The notes under the pieces were generated by a model. It saw only the letters and a list, made by a program, of their open reading frames with translations, did not search any database and was not told where the DNA came from. From an uncultured Chloroflexota bacterium (GTDB taxonomy: Bacteria > Chloroflexota > Dehalococcoidia > UBA2979): a stretch of 14,540 bases of DNA. The position numbers and the translations under genes were made by a program. Positions within the stretch are counted from its first letter, which is position 1, and each line of letters opens with the position of its first letter. Positions 1 to 5,537 of this stretch are shown here, in pieces. The stretch is from assembly GCA_902827055.1 (NCBI GenBank), contig CADEHD010000011.1:3923-18462 (forward strand), read 5' to 3'.

Positions 1-241
1 ACGGCACACCGCTGTCCGCGCTGACCTCAACCATCACCGCGAGGTGCGCGGGCGGGAGCGGCGGTGGGTCAGATCGACCCGCACCGGAGAAGCCGGAGAC
101 GAGCGCGGCGAGCAGTGCGGCTACGGCAATGACGACGAGCAGCACGGGCACCAGCACGACGGTGACGATGACCGCGACGACCCTCAGGCCCTCGCGCGGA
201 AGGTCGCCCAGCGCCGCGGCCACGAGCGCGAGATTCGCCAT
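1..241 (-). CDS. Membrane-anchored protein N-terminus, possibly a T4SS lytic transglycosylase (3' end outside window)
   Basis: Reading the minus strand from an ATG at 241 gives 80 codons without a stop up to the window edge, so the gene is cut at its 3' end. The start has a purine-rich stretch (GGGGGGCGC) just upstream. The ATG lies 2 bases after the stop of the VirB6-like gene, so the two are almost certainly co-transcribed. The product has a short N-terminus, one long hydrophobic helix of Val, Leu and Ala at about residues 20-49, then a Pro-rich segment and the motif LPPAHLAVMVEVSADSGVP. This resembles the entry into SLT/NlpC-type transglycosylase domains (ipp-x-yl...aa...gVPw) often carried next to VirB6-like genes in conjugation modules. 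The fragment ends before any catalytic residue, so the enzymatic assignment is an inference from a short motif and the neighbour. It could be another single-pass secretion protein. Confidence 0.5.
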   Translation of the reverse strand, partial: MANLALVAAALGDLPREGLRVVAVIVTVVLVPVLLVVIAVAALLAALVSGFSGAGRSDPPPLPPAHLAVMVEVSADSGVP

Positions 242-243
242 CG

Positions 244-1440
244 CTAGCGCCCCCCGCCAGCGGCGCGCGAACCTGCTCCGCCGCGAGGGGCGAGCCCGCC
301 CGCGAAGCGGCTGAGCACGACGAGTGAGACAACGGAGCTGAGGCCGGCCTGACGCACCTGGCCGTGCAGGAGCGCGGGCACCTTGAGCGTGAGCCAGCAG
401 ACCGCGACCCCGAGCAGCAACGTGAGAATCGCGTTCGAGACGCTGCCCGGTGTCAGTTCCACCATCAGCGCGGCCCCGAGGCGCAGCACGATCACCTGCA
501 CGGCCTGCTGGAAGACCGTGATCGGGAAGAGGTGCGCCCACCAGCGCGCCCAGCCCTGGGTCTGGGGCAGCACCCAGAGCAGCACCATCAGCGGCGACAG
601 CACGATCAGCATGTCGATCAGGGCCAGACGCATCAGCATCTGGAAGACGAGCAACAACGCGACCACGCCGTAGGTGATCGCCACGAAGACGAGCGCGATC
701 CCCTGCTGCCCGACGCCGGCCTGGTCGTAGCCAGGCAGGCCGACCTGCCCCACCGCGCCGGCGAAGGCGTTGTTGGCGTCGATGAACAGGCGCGCCAGCT
801 CGAGCGTGAGGTTGACGGCGAGTGCGGCGAGGATCACCCGCGGCAGCAGCTCCATCGCCTCGTTGTAGGGGCTGCGGATGTGCTCCTTCACGACGACGTT
901 GAAGCCGCCCCACATCACGATCACAGCGAGCCCGGCGTTGGCGAGCGCACGCGAGAAGTCCCAGAGGCTGCGGACGGTCGTGCTCTCCACGGTGCCAGCG
1001 GTTGGCGTGCGCGTGACGAAATTCAGCGACGAACTACCCAAACCGAGCGCCCAGTCGATGAAGCTGCGCATTGCCTCGAGCAGCGAGCGGCCGATGGCGG
1101 TGACAACGGCGTCGAGGATGTCGGCCGCCCACTTGCGCGGGTCGAGTGCGGCGAGCAGATCGAGCAAGCCGGGAAGGTCCGCGGGGGCCGCCTGCGGGAC
1201 GCCTGGCCTGCCGGGTTGAGGGGCGGTCGGCGAGGCCGCCGCCGGCGAGGCCTGCCCTGACGTTGGCTCGACTGCGGATGTCGACGACGCCAGGGCGACC
1301 AGAGGCGCGCCAGCACCGACGAGGGCCGCACCCGAGCTAGGCTCCTGCTGCGCGTGCGCTGGCACGGACAGCAGCAGCCAGCACGCCAGGGCTGTTGCAC
1401 CACCGAACAGCAGGCCTCGCACGACCACCCCCTCTCGCAT
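244..1440 (-). CDS. Polytopic membrane protein, TrbL/VirB6-like (type IV secretion/conjugation)
   Basis: A 398-residue protein with an N-terminal signal-like helix (about residues 8-30, ending PAHA before QQEP). A low-complexity Ala/Pro/Ser linker follows (about 35-90), then an amphipathic region (90-140) and at least five hydrophobic segments (about 165-184, 200-220, 246-268, 273-291, 305-327 and 337-357), ending in a Gly/Ala/Arg-rich tail. This architecture of a cleavable signal, linker and multi-helix block matches VirB6/TrbL-type channel components of type IV secretion systems in Gram-positive bacteria and Chloroflexota. No enzymatic motif is visible, so the family call rests on topology and general sequence character. 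The ATG at 1440 has no good ribosome site. A GTG at 1422 follows GAGAGGGGGTGG and leaves a neat signal peptide, so it may be the true start. The phased GTCC array lies about 75-125 bases upstream and is a likely control site. A second membrane gene follows 2 bases downstream. Confidence 0.6.
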   Translation of the reverse strand: MREGVVVRGLLFGGATALACWLLLSVPAHAQQEPSSGAALVGAGAPLVALASSTSAVEPTSGQASPAAASPTAPQPGRPGVPQAAPADLPGLLDLLAALDPRKWAADILDAVVTAIGRSLLEAMRSFIDWALGLGSSSLNFVTRTPTAGTVESTTVRSLWDFSRALANAGLAVIVMWGGFNVVVKEHIRSPYNEAMELLPRVILAALAVNLTLELARLFIDANNAFAGAVGQVGLPGYDQAGVGQQGIALVFVAITYGVVALLLVFQMLMRLALIDMLIVLSPLMVLLWVLPQTQGWARWWAHLFPITVFQQAVQVIVLRLGAALMVELTPGSVSNAILTLLLGVAVCWLTLKVPALLHGQVRQAGLSSVVSLVVLSRFAGGLAPRGGAGSRAAGGGR

Positions 1441-1516
1441 CGCCGTCGCGGTCCGCTTCCTCGCGGGCTCAGCGGCAGCGGTGCGGGGTTAGCGTGCGGT
1501 CAGGAGGTCACGTGGA

Positions 1517-1565
1517 GGTCCAAACCCAGTCCTTGGAGCGGTCCAAGTAGTCCAGAATCAGTCCA
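1517..1565 (+). promoter_or_regulatory. Phased direct-repeat array of NGTCC(A) hexamers, copy 1
   Basis: Five direct hexamers occur on the plus strand: GGTCCA at 1517, AGTCCT at 1528, GGTCCA at 1540, AGTCCA at 1549 and AGTCCA at 1560. The start-to-start steps are 11, 12, 9 and 11 bases, about one helical turn, so all units would face the same side of the DNA. The array lies just upstream of the minus-strand VirB6-like gene, where its reverse complement reads TGGAC(C/T). The same hexamer and spacing recur at 13679-13767 in front of tadB. Phased direct repeats of this kind are typical of multimeric activator sites, including those of SARP-type regulators. The function is inferred; the repeats and spacing are read directly. 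Confidence 0.6.
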
Positions 1566-1654
1566 CGATGTCGCACTGTCGTTGCGACCGGGCGTGAGCG
1601 TGTAGATCGATGCACACAATCATCCGCAGGCGTGAAACGGCAACGTGGGGCTCG

Positions 1655-1834
1655 GCCCCTTGCTCAAGCATTGGCGTGGCCACGCGCGAGTCAGCATCGC
1701 TCGGGCGGAGAGATCTAGTAATCAGGAGTCCCGCGCGGCGTACGACAAAGCCATGGAGCCGGCGGGCAACACCGCCGAGACCGCCTACCTGACACGCCGC
1801 CGCGACCAGCTAGGGTAGTGCCCGAGCAAGGGGC
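1655..1834. repeat. 11-base inverted repeat flanking the sigma-factor remnant
   Basis: GCCCCTTGCTC at 1655-1665 is the exact reverse complement of GAGCAAGGGGC at 1824-1834. The arms are 158 bases apart and enclose the ECF sigma-like fragment. They could be worn ends of a small mobile element or a chance match. No target-site duplication is evident next to the arms. Confidence 0.3.
1726..1818 (+). pseudogene. Remnant of an ECF sigma factor C-terminus (DUF6596/SigJ-like)
   Basis: The plus-strand frame read from 1726 gives ESRAAYDKAMEPAGNTAETA followed by YLTRRRDQLG and a TAG at 1816-1818. This closely matches the usual C-terminal end of ECF sigma factors with a TPR-like extension, whose consensus I recall as roughly (E)A-R-A-A-Y-D-R-A-L-x-L-A-x-N-x-A-E-R-x-F-L-x-R-R-x-x-L. 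No start codon or sigma domains 2 and 4 are readable upstream in this frame: the frame is closed by a stop near 1634 and the sequence before about 1720 shows no homology. A possible continuation (SLGRRDL) lies in another frame just upstream, suggesting a frameshift plus truncation. It is probably the tail of a gene destroyed when the neighbouring island arrived. The match is by eye only. Confidence 0.45.
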
Positions 1835-1909
1835 ACGAGATCTTGTTCCTCTTGGCCGGCCCGAGTTCTTATTCGGTGAGCTCGACCCGGGCGCTCAAAT
1901 CGGGAGTCC

Positions 1910-3325
1910 CTAGATCAGAAGTTCAGATACGGCGATTGCGGTGGCGGTGGCGGCGTTCACTTCACAATCGTCGTCGCACGGCTCCGACGCGACGACGTCC
2001 ATCCGCCCAGGATAGGCCGCGTAGTGCTGAGGCCCGATGCCCCCGACTCTCGGCATCGCGGTGACCAGCCCCACGAACTGCAAGACCTCGTGCCCCGCGA
2101 CGGACATGCTGAACGGGAACACATTGCGTCGGCCGTACTTCTCGCGCTGCGCTTCGGTCAGCCCGCGCAGGTAATCGGGATCGTCGAGCTTGCCCTCTCG
2201 ATCCAGGGAGACGTCGCTACGCAACAGGGCGCCAAGGCAATAAAGGCAGCGGCGTCCCGGTGAGACCGAGTGAATGCGCCAGTCAATGTGCAGCGGCAGG
2301 CCTAACGAGTTCACGCGGGCGAGGATTCCTCCGTCGACGACCGGTATCAGATGCGAGTAGGCGATCGTGTTCAACACCCCTCGTGGCATCGGGCGGTCGA
2401 CGCACGAAAAGAGCACATCGCAATCGAGCGCCGCAGCAATGCCATCAGGCGAGAGGAGACTTTGGTCGAGCGCGAATACCTCAACATCAGCCGCTGTATG
2501 GCTCGCTGTCATTGCGCGCGCAGCAATCTCGACTTTCGCGGATGCCAGGTCAACATCGTTCGGCTCGGCATGTAGCGTTCGGTCTAAGTTCCGCTCTTCG
2601 ATCCTGTCGTGATCGACGAGAATCACGTGTTGGATGCCCATACGGCTGAGGGCTTCCGCCACCAGACTCCCCACGCTACCCAGGCCAATGACGCCGACGG
2701 TAGTCCGCACGAGATCCGCCTGCGCTTCTGCGCCCCAAACACTGATCGTCGCACGCTGGGACTCGGGTTCATGAGGCCGAGGGCGCAGCTGCGGGTGGTA
2801 GTGCATCCGCAATCGCTCGCCGCACACGCGGACGGTGGAGGCGTCGATCCTCGTGTAATCGCGCGGTCCTCGTCGCACCCAGATTCGAGCGCTCCACGCT
2901 CCGTCGGCGCCAACGGTAAGGCCGAGCACCGGCAGCTGGCTTCGGGCCGCGACGGCGCCTCCAAGGCGTTCGCGTTCGGCGAACTCATCATCGCTACTCA
3001 TTCCCTGCCATCCACGGCCAGGGTGCGAGTGAAGTAACGCTATTCCCATCCCTTCCGGAAGACCGGAAAGCACGCGGAGCAGATAGTCGCCTGAGAAGGA
3101 AACGTTCCCGTGCAATTCGCGATCGCCATCCATCGGCATCACGGCGCGCTGGAGGATCGCGTTATAGCGTCTGGCGCCTCGGCTCGGACGCCAGTAGGCG
3201 AAGACAAGATCTTCCTGTCGGGGGATGCCGGCGAGGAGATGCGCTTGGACGGATCTCTCGAGTTCAGCCGTCATCGCGACTGACACTTGGACACCCCGGA
3301 ACGCGTCGACGTCATATCCGTTCAT
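1910..3325 (-). CDS. JAB/JAMM isopeptidase fused to an E1-like Ubl-activating enzyme (ThiF fold)
   Basis: 471 residues from an ATG at 3325 that overlaps the E2 gene's TGA (ATGA). An in-frame ATG at 3361 lies inside the E2 gene and is less likely. The N-terminal domain (about 20-180) is a JAMM metalloprotease with a Glu near 38 and the signature H99-S-H101-P followed by S110-S-D-D113, the zinc site of Ubl deconjugases. The C-terminal domain (about 190-471) is a ThiF/E1 adenylyltransferase: G214-L-G-S-V-G219 nucleotide loop, VDHDRIEERNLDR (237-249), K264, SCVDRP around 308, GRRC-LYC with C360/C363, and C450-DDD-C454. The last four cysteines probably bind zinc, as in MoeB/ThiF. It would adenylate the C-terminus of the Ubl encoded two genes upstream, and the JAMM part would trim or remove it. 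I see no cysteine in the crossover segment (about 365-405) where a thioester-forming residue is expected. The GC content here is lower than in the pilus genes. Confidence 0.9.
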   Translation of the reverse strand: MNGYDVDAFRGVQVSVAMTAELERSVQAHLLAGIPRQEDLVFAYWRPSRGARRYNAILQRAVMPMDGDRELHGNVSFSGDYLLRVLSGLPEGMGIALLHSHPGRGWQGMSSDDEFAERERLGGAVAARSQLPVLGLTVGADGAWSARIWVRRGPRDYTRIDASTVRVCGERLRMHYHPQLRPRPHEPESQRATISVWGAEAQADLVRTTVGVIGLGSVGSLVAEALSRMGIQHVILVDHDRIEERNLDRTLHAEPNDVDLASAKVEIAARAMTASHTAADVEVFALDQSLLSPDGIAAALDCDVLFSCVDRPMPRGVLNTIAYSHLIPVVDGGILARVNSLGLPLHIDWRIHSVSPGRRCLYCLGALLRSDVSLDREGKLDDPDYLRGLTEAQREKYGRRNVFPFSMSVAGHEVLQFVGLVTAMPRVGGIGPQHYAAYPGRMDVVASEPCDDDCEVNAATATAIAVSELLI

Positions 3326-3669
3326 TGGAGTCCGTCCAGCGCCCAAAGCACCCATACCCATATCTTCTTGGGGCTAGGCGCGAAGTCGAACCGCCTGCTG
3401 AGGTACTGCCAGTCCGCGCCGAGCGGGCTCGCCTGACTCGACTGAGAATTCATGGGCACGAGCGCGGGCGACACATGAATCGAGGAGGCGACCGAGTAGG
3501 GGTTCGCTCCAACCCTCGGTAGCGCGACGTCGCATGTCTTGCCGGCCAGCGCACCGGACGTGATCTGGACTTTCCGTACGGCGGTGTAGGACGCACCTGC
3601 AGTGTCTTGAACTACCTCCAGGTCAAAACCAAGGCTCCTGATATAGGCGTCGAGCTCACTCTGCTCCAC
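3322..3669 (-). CDS. Small E2-like protein (prokaryotic E2 family E-like)
   Basis: 115 residues from a GTG at 3669. AGGAG (3680-3676 on this strand) stands 6 bases before it, inside a 10-base palindrome CTCCTAGGAG that also contains the Ubl stop. The gene starts 9 bases after the Ubl gene and overlaps the E1 gene by 4 bases. The N-terminal helix (1-14) is followed by strands, LPRVGANPY (50-58), IHVSPAL (64-70) and DWQYLSRRFDF (86-96), then a Trp-rich C-terminal helix. This pattern (a YP-like flap, a His, W-x-x-x-S-R, a terminal helix) fits the compact bacterial E2/UBC relatives encoded beside JAB and E1 genes. The only cysteine is C46, before the flap and not where the catalytic cysteine of classical E2 enzymes lies. 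It may therefore be a non-thioester carrier or a divergent E2. The family call rests on pattern plus operon context. Confidence 0.7.
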   Translation of the reverse strand: MEQSELDAYIRSLGFDLEVVQDTAGASYTAVRKVQITSGALAGKTCDVALPRVGANPYSVASSIHVSPALVPMNSQSSQASPLGADWQYLSRRFDFAPSPKKIWVWVLWALDGLQ

Positions 3670-3678
3670 AGCTGTCTC

Positions 3679-3993
3679 CTAGGAGGTCGGCGTTTGCCCG
3701 ATGAACGTCGCGGTGAAGCTCTCGCCGTCGTGAAGCGGGATTTCCTCGTCGTAGTCCGTGAAGGTGTGGTTCCCGTTATCACGCGTCAGCTTGTAGTCCG
3801 TCGCCGGCGTGAGTTCAGCGTTTTCGAGGACCTGTCGCACCGTGAGCTTGTGCTCAGTCGTGTGCTGCGCCTCGCCGTTCACGGAGTAGGTGATGTCGCG
3901 CGGGTGCCCGGGGCCTTCGCCGCCTCCGTGTCCCCCGCCACCCTCGCCCGGTCCGCCCTGACCCCCTCCTTGGTTACCGTGCTCGCTTGTCAT
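3679..3993 (-). CDS. Ubiquitin-like beta-grasp protein (single multiubiquitin-type domain)
   Basis: 104 residues from an ATG at 3993 with a strong ribosome site (AAAGGAG, about 8 bases upstream). Residues 9-29 are a Gly-rich, probably disordered leader. Residues 33-99 form one beta-grasp domain of the bacterial multiubiquitin type: YSVNGE strand turn, LTVRQVLENAELTPATDYKL (helix and strand), then DEEIPLHDGESFTATF, which matches the family's D-x-x-x-x-L-x-x-G-E-x-F ending. It is most likely the modifier activated by the downstream E1 and carried by the E2-like protein. The protein ends GQTPTS with no Gly-Gly, so either the free C-terminus is used in another form or the JAMM domain processes it. 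Many family members carry two or more tandem domains; this one has a single domain. It is the second gene of the operon, 48 bases after the DUF2188 gene. Confidence 0.85.
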   Translation of the reverse strand: MTSEHGNQGGGQGGPGEGGGGHGGGEGPGHPRDITYSVNGEAQHTTEHKLTVRQVLENAELTPATDYKLTRDNGNHTFTDYDEEIPLHDGESFTATFIGQTPTS

Positions 3994-4041
3994 CGTGGTA
4001 TCTCCTTTGAGTTGGCGTTCGGCCAGCGCTGTTCGCCCGTG

Positions 4042-4287
4042 TTACTTCGTGTCGCGCGGCGGGTTGGAATCGTTACCCGGGGCCACCGTGTCCGAGTCCT
4101 GAATCCGGCCGTCAAGCGCGTGGATGCGCAGCTCCCCACCACCCGCGTTGCGGACGATGTCCCGGCCGCGCTGCTCGGCGGCGTGCTTCGTGTCGGTGTG
4201 GGCGGAGGCGCGGTCGGCCCCCGGCTTCTTCACATCCCAGCCACCCCCCGGGTTCGGGACAACGTGCCGGTTGTTCGACTTGCTCAT
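4042..4287 (-). CDS. DUF2188 family protein
   Basis: 81 residues from an ATG at 4287, preceded by GAAGGGA about 8 bases upstream. The frame is open further upstream (to 4386), but that extension has no family-like sequence and lacks a ribosome site. The sequence reads RHVVPNPGGGWDVKKPGADR, then an Ala-rich helix (AEQRGRDIVRNAGGGELRIH) and DGRIQDSDTV. This is the complete DUF2188 pattern of a strand pair with G-G-W-x-V, a helix and a strand pair ending D-G-R-I-x-x-x-D. DUF2188 proteins are small, of unknown function and often carried on mobile or accessory DNA. It is the first gene of the Ubl operon, so it is likely co-expressed and may be a substrate, adaptor or regulator. The acidic/polar tail (residues 66-81) has no visible motif. 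Confidence 0.8.
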   Translation of the reverse strand: MSKSNNRHVVPNPGGGWDVKKPGADRASAHTDTKHAAEQRGRDIVRNAGGGELRIHALDGRIQDSDTVAPGNDSNPPRDTK

Positions 4288-4423
4288 CGGTGGGTCCCTT
4301 CGAACTACTCTGCCGCGGCTGGCTGTTTCACATTGCCGCTGCGGTCTCTCGTGTGAGACACTACCGACAGTCGATTCGCCTGTCAAACAGCAGTCTTAGT
4401 AAAGAAACAGTAGAGGTGTCTCT
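4288..4423. promoter_or_regulatory. Divergent control region between the Ubl operon and the xre/immA pair
   Basis: These 136 bases must hold the promoters for both directions. A perfect inverted repeat GTCTC-(6)-GAGAC lies at 4344-4359. Its right half extended (GAGACAC, 4355-4361) is repeated in reverse as GTGTCTC at 4416-4422, directly before the TTG start of the xre gene. A second inverted repeat GACAG-(9)-CTGTC lies at 4366-4384. Such symmetric sites are expected operators for the XRE protein, which would repress both itself and the Ubl operon. I could not identify a convincing -35/-10 pair on either strand. Confidence 0.45.
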
Positions 4424-4789
4424 TTGGCGAAGGTCACCCTCGGCGAAATGGGCGCTCTGGTTCGTGAGCGGCGGGGACCCCGAGGAGTGAGGGAGGTATC
4501 CACCGAGATCGGCATCAGTCCGGCAACGCTATCGAGGGTCGAGAACGGCAAGCAGCCCGACCTGACGACCTTCGAGAAGCTCTGTCGGTGGCTCGGAATC
4601 AGTCCCTCCGATGTGTTGGACGTGGACGGTGGCAGTGACCGCGGGCGTGGTCCCGCGAGTCCAGCAATCGCAACCGCCCACCTGAAGGCGCAGCAACAGA
4701 TTCGACCGGAGCTCGCACAGGCATTGGGCGAAATGATCCTGCGAGCGCAGGCAATGCTCGCCGATGACTCTCGTCCGGATAGCGTCTGA
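4424..4789 (+). CDS. XRE-family (Cro/CI) helix-turn-helix transcriptional regulator
   Basis: 121 residues from a TTG at 4424 with AGAGGTG just upstream. An internal ATG at residue 8 would remove the first helix. Residues 8-66 are a classic lambda-repressor-type domain: LVRERRGPRGVREVSTEIGI, SPATLSRVENGKQPDL, then FEKLCRWLGISPSDVL. The recognition helix lies around TLSRVENG. The C-terminal half is a helical, Ala/Gln-rich segment (about 76-115) that may mediate dimerisation or be the cleavage target of the peptidase encoded next. It is divergent from the Ubl operon across a 136-base region with inverted repeats and probably represses both directions. XRE plus ImmA/IrrE pairs are well known as phage, ICE and stress switches in which the peptidase inactivates the repressor. 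Confidence 0.9.
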   Translation: MAKVTLGEMGALVRERRGPRGVREVSTEIGISPATLSRVENGKQPDLTTFEKLCRWLGISPSDVLDVDGGSDRGRGPASPAIATAHLKAQQQIRPELAQALGEMILRAQAMLADDSRPDSV

Positions 4790-4802
4790 GGAGTCGCCGT
4801 TC

Positions 4803-5372
4803 GTGTCATTCCAACGGGGATTCAAAACGCGCTGCGAGAATCTCGCGGAAACGGTGAGGAAGGACGTTGGGCTGCAACCCGATGCGGCCCTCGCTCCAGA
4901 GATCGTAGCGACGTACCTGAACATCCAGCTTCTGCATCCGAAGGACATACCCGGTATGCCGGCGGGCGCGCTCGACGCCCTGCTGGTCACGGATGCGAAC
5001 GATTGGTCGGCGCTTACCATCGGTAGTGACGGTGGTCGCTCCCTCATCATCTACAACCCGACCCACTCAGCGGCGCGGCGTGCGAGCGATCTCTCGCACG
5101 AGATGGGGCACCTTCTGCTGCGCCATGCGCCTTCAACCTTGATGTTCTCGCCTGACGGCACATGGACTCTACGTTCGTTCGATGCGGCCCAGGAGGACGA
5201 AGCGAATTGGCTCGCAGGCTGCCTACTGCTCCCGCGAGTCGCGCTGCTCACCGTTACAAAACAGCGACTCACCGACGAGGTCGCAGCGGCTCGTTTCGGC
5301 GTGAGTACGCAGATGCTGAGATATCGACGCGGCGTTACGGGCGTCGAACGGCAGGCGGCCCGTAGCCGCTAG
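4803..5372 (+). CDS. ImmA/IrrE-family metallopeptidase
   Basis: 189 residues from a GTG at 4803, which has TGAGGAG 9 bases upstream (the TGA being the xre stop). An ATG at 4764 would add 13 residues and overlap xre by 26 bases, but it lacks a clear ribosome site. The protein begins FKTRCENLAETVRKDVGL, typical of the family, and has the zinc motif SHEMGHLLLRH (HExxH) around residues 97-107. The segment EDEANWLAGCLLLPR that follows supplies the third ligand Glu, as in the E-x-x-A-N-x-F-A-x-x-L-L-x-P signature. The C-terminal helix-rich part (LTDEVAAARFGVSTQMLRYR) looks like the HTH-like segment common in the group. It likely cleaves the XRE protein in response to a signal, relieving repression. 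No toxin domain is evident. The gene is the second of a two-gene plus-strand unit. Confidence 0.88.
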   Translation: MSFQRGFKTRCENLAETVRKDVGLQPDAALAPEIVATYLNIQLLHPKDIPGMPAGALDALLVTDANDWSALTIGSDGGRSLIIYNPTHSAARRASDLSHEMGHLLLRHAPSTLMFSPDGTWTLRSFDAAQEDEANWLAGCLLLPRVALLTVTKQRLTDEVAAARFGVSTQMLRYRRGVTGVERQAARSR

Positions 5373-5510
5373 CGCGCGTCAGCAGGCCTGGTTAGAAGGA
5401 GCTGCTTCCCCTGCCGCGCTGGTTCGTAGCGACAGAACTGCCGGTCCACATGCTCAGATCCTAGTTTCCGTGGCTGTCAGTCGGCGTCGCGCCCTTCCAT
5501 CAACGGTCCT

Positions 5511-5533
5511 TCGGGGATTGGCAGCTACCCCGA
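5511..5533 (-). terminator. Stem-loop just past the end of the long minus-strand operon
   Basis: TCGGGG (5511-5516) and CCCCGA (5528-5533) form a 6-base-pair GC stem with an 11-base loop, 4 bases downstream of the stop of the LysM/BTAD gene on the minus strand. No T-run follows, so it is not a classical intrinsic terminator. The surrounding 5373-5537 interval lies between convergent genes and holds nothing else that I can recognise. Confidence 0.3.
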
Positions 5534-5537
5534 CCTC

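Larger units (their letters stand above)
1441..1909. other. Gene-poor stretch between the VirB6-like gene and the E1 gene
   Basis: This stretch of 469 bases holds no intact gene that I can support. The reading frames over it have no family-like sequence apart from one short plus-strand fragment (1726-1818) resembling an ECF sigma factor C-terminus. It also contains the phased hexamer array at 1517-1565 and an 11-base inverted repeat at 1655-1665 and 1824-1834. Downstream of the E1 stop (minus strand, below 1910) I see only weak hairpins and no convincing terminator. Confidence 0.6.

Noticed and set aside
364..1260. Long plus-strand open frame opposite the VirB6-like gene (298 codons)
   Set aside because: It is rich in His, Arg, Gln, Asp and Glu with no domain or hydrophobic pattern, and lies antisense to a gene with clear membrane helices. 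This is typical of a shadow frame in very GC-rich DNA.
1610..1792. Small plus-strand open frame of 60 codons in the gene-poor stretch
   Set aside because: No ribosome site and no family-like sequence; only a short SLGRRDL piece might belong to the sigma-factor remnant through a frameshift.
3607..4356. Plus-strand open frame opposite the Ubl and DUF2188 genes (249 codons)
   Set aside because: No family-like sequence, while the minus strand has two complete domains with good ribosome sites.
4287..4386. N-terminal extension of the DUF2188 protein up to 4386
   Set aside because: The extra 33 residues match nothing in the family, have no ribosome site and would remove most of the divergent control region. 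The ATG at 4287 has a good upstream GAAGGGA.
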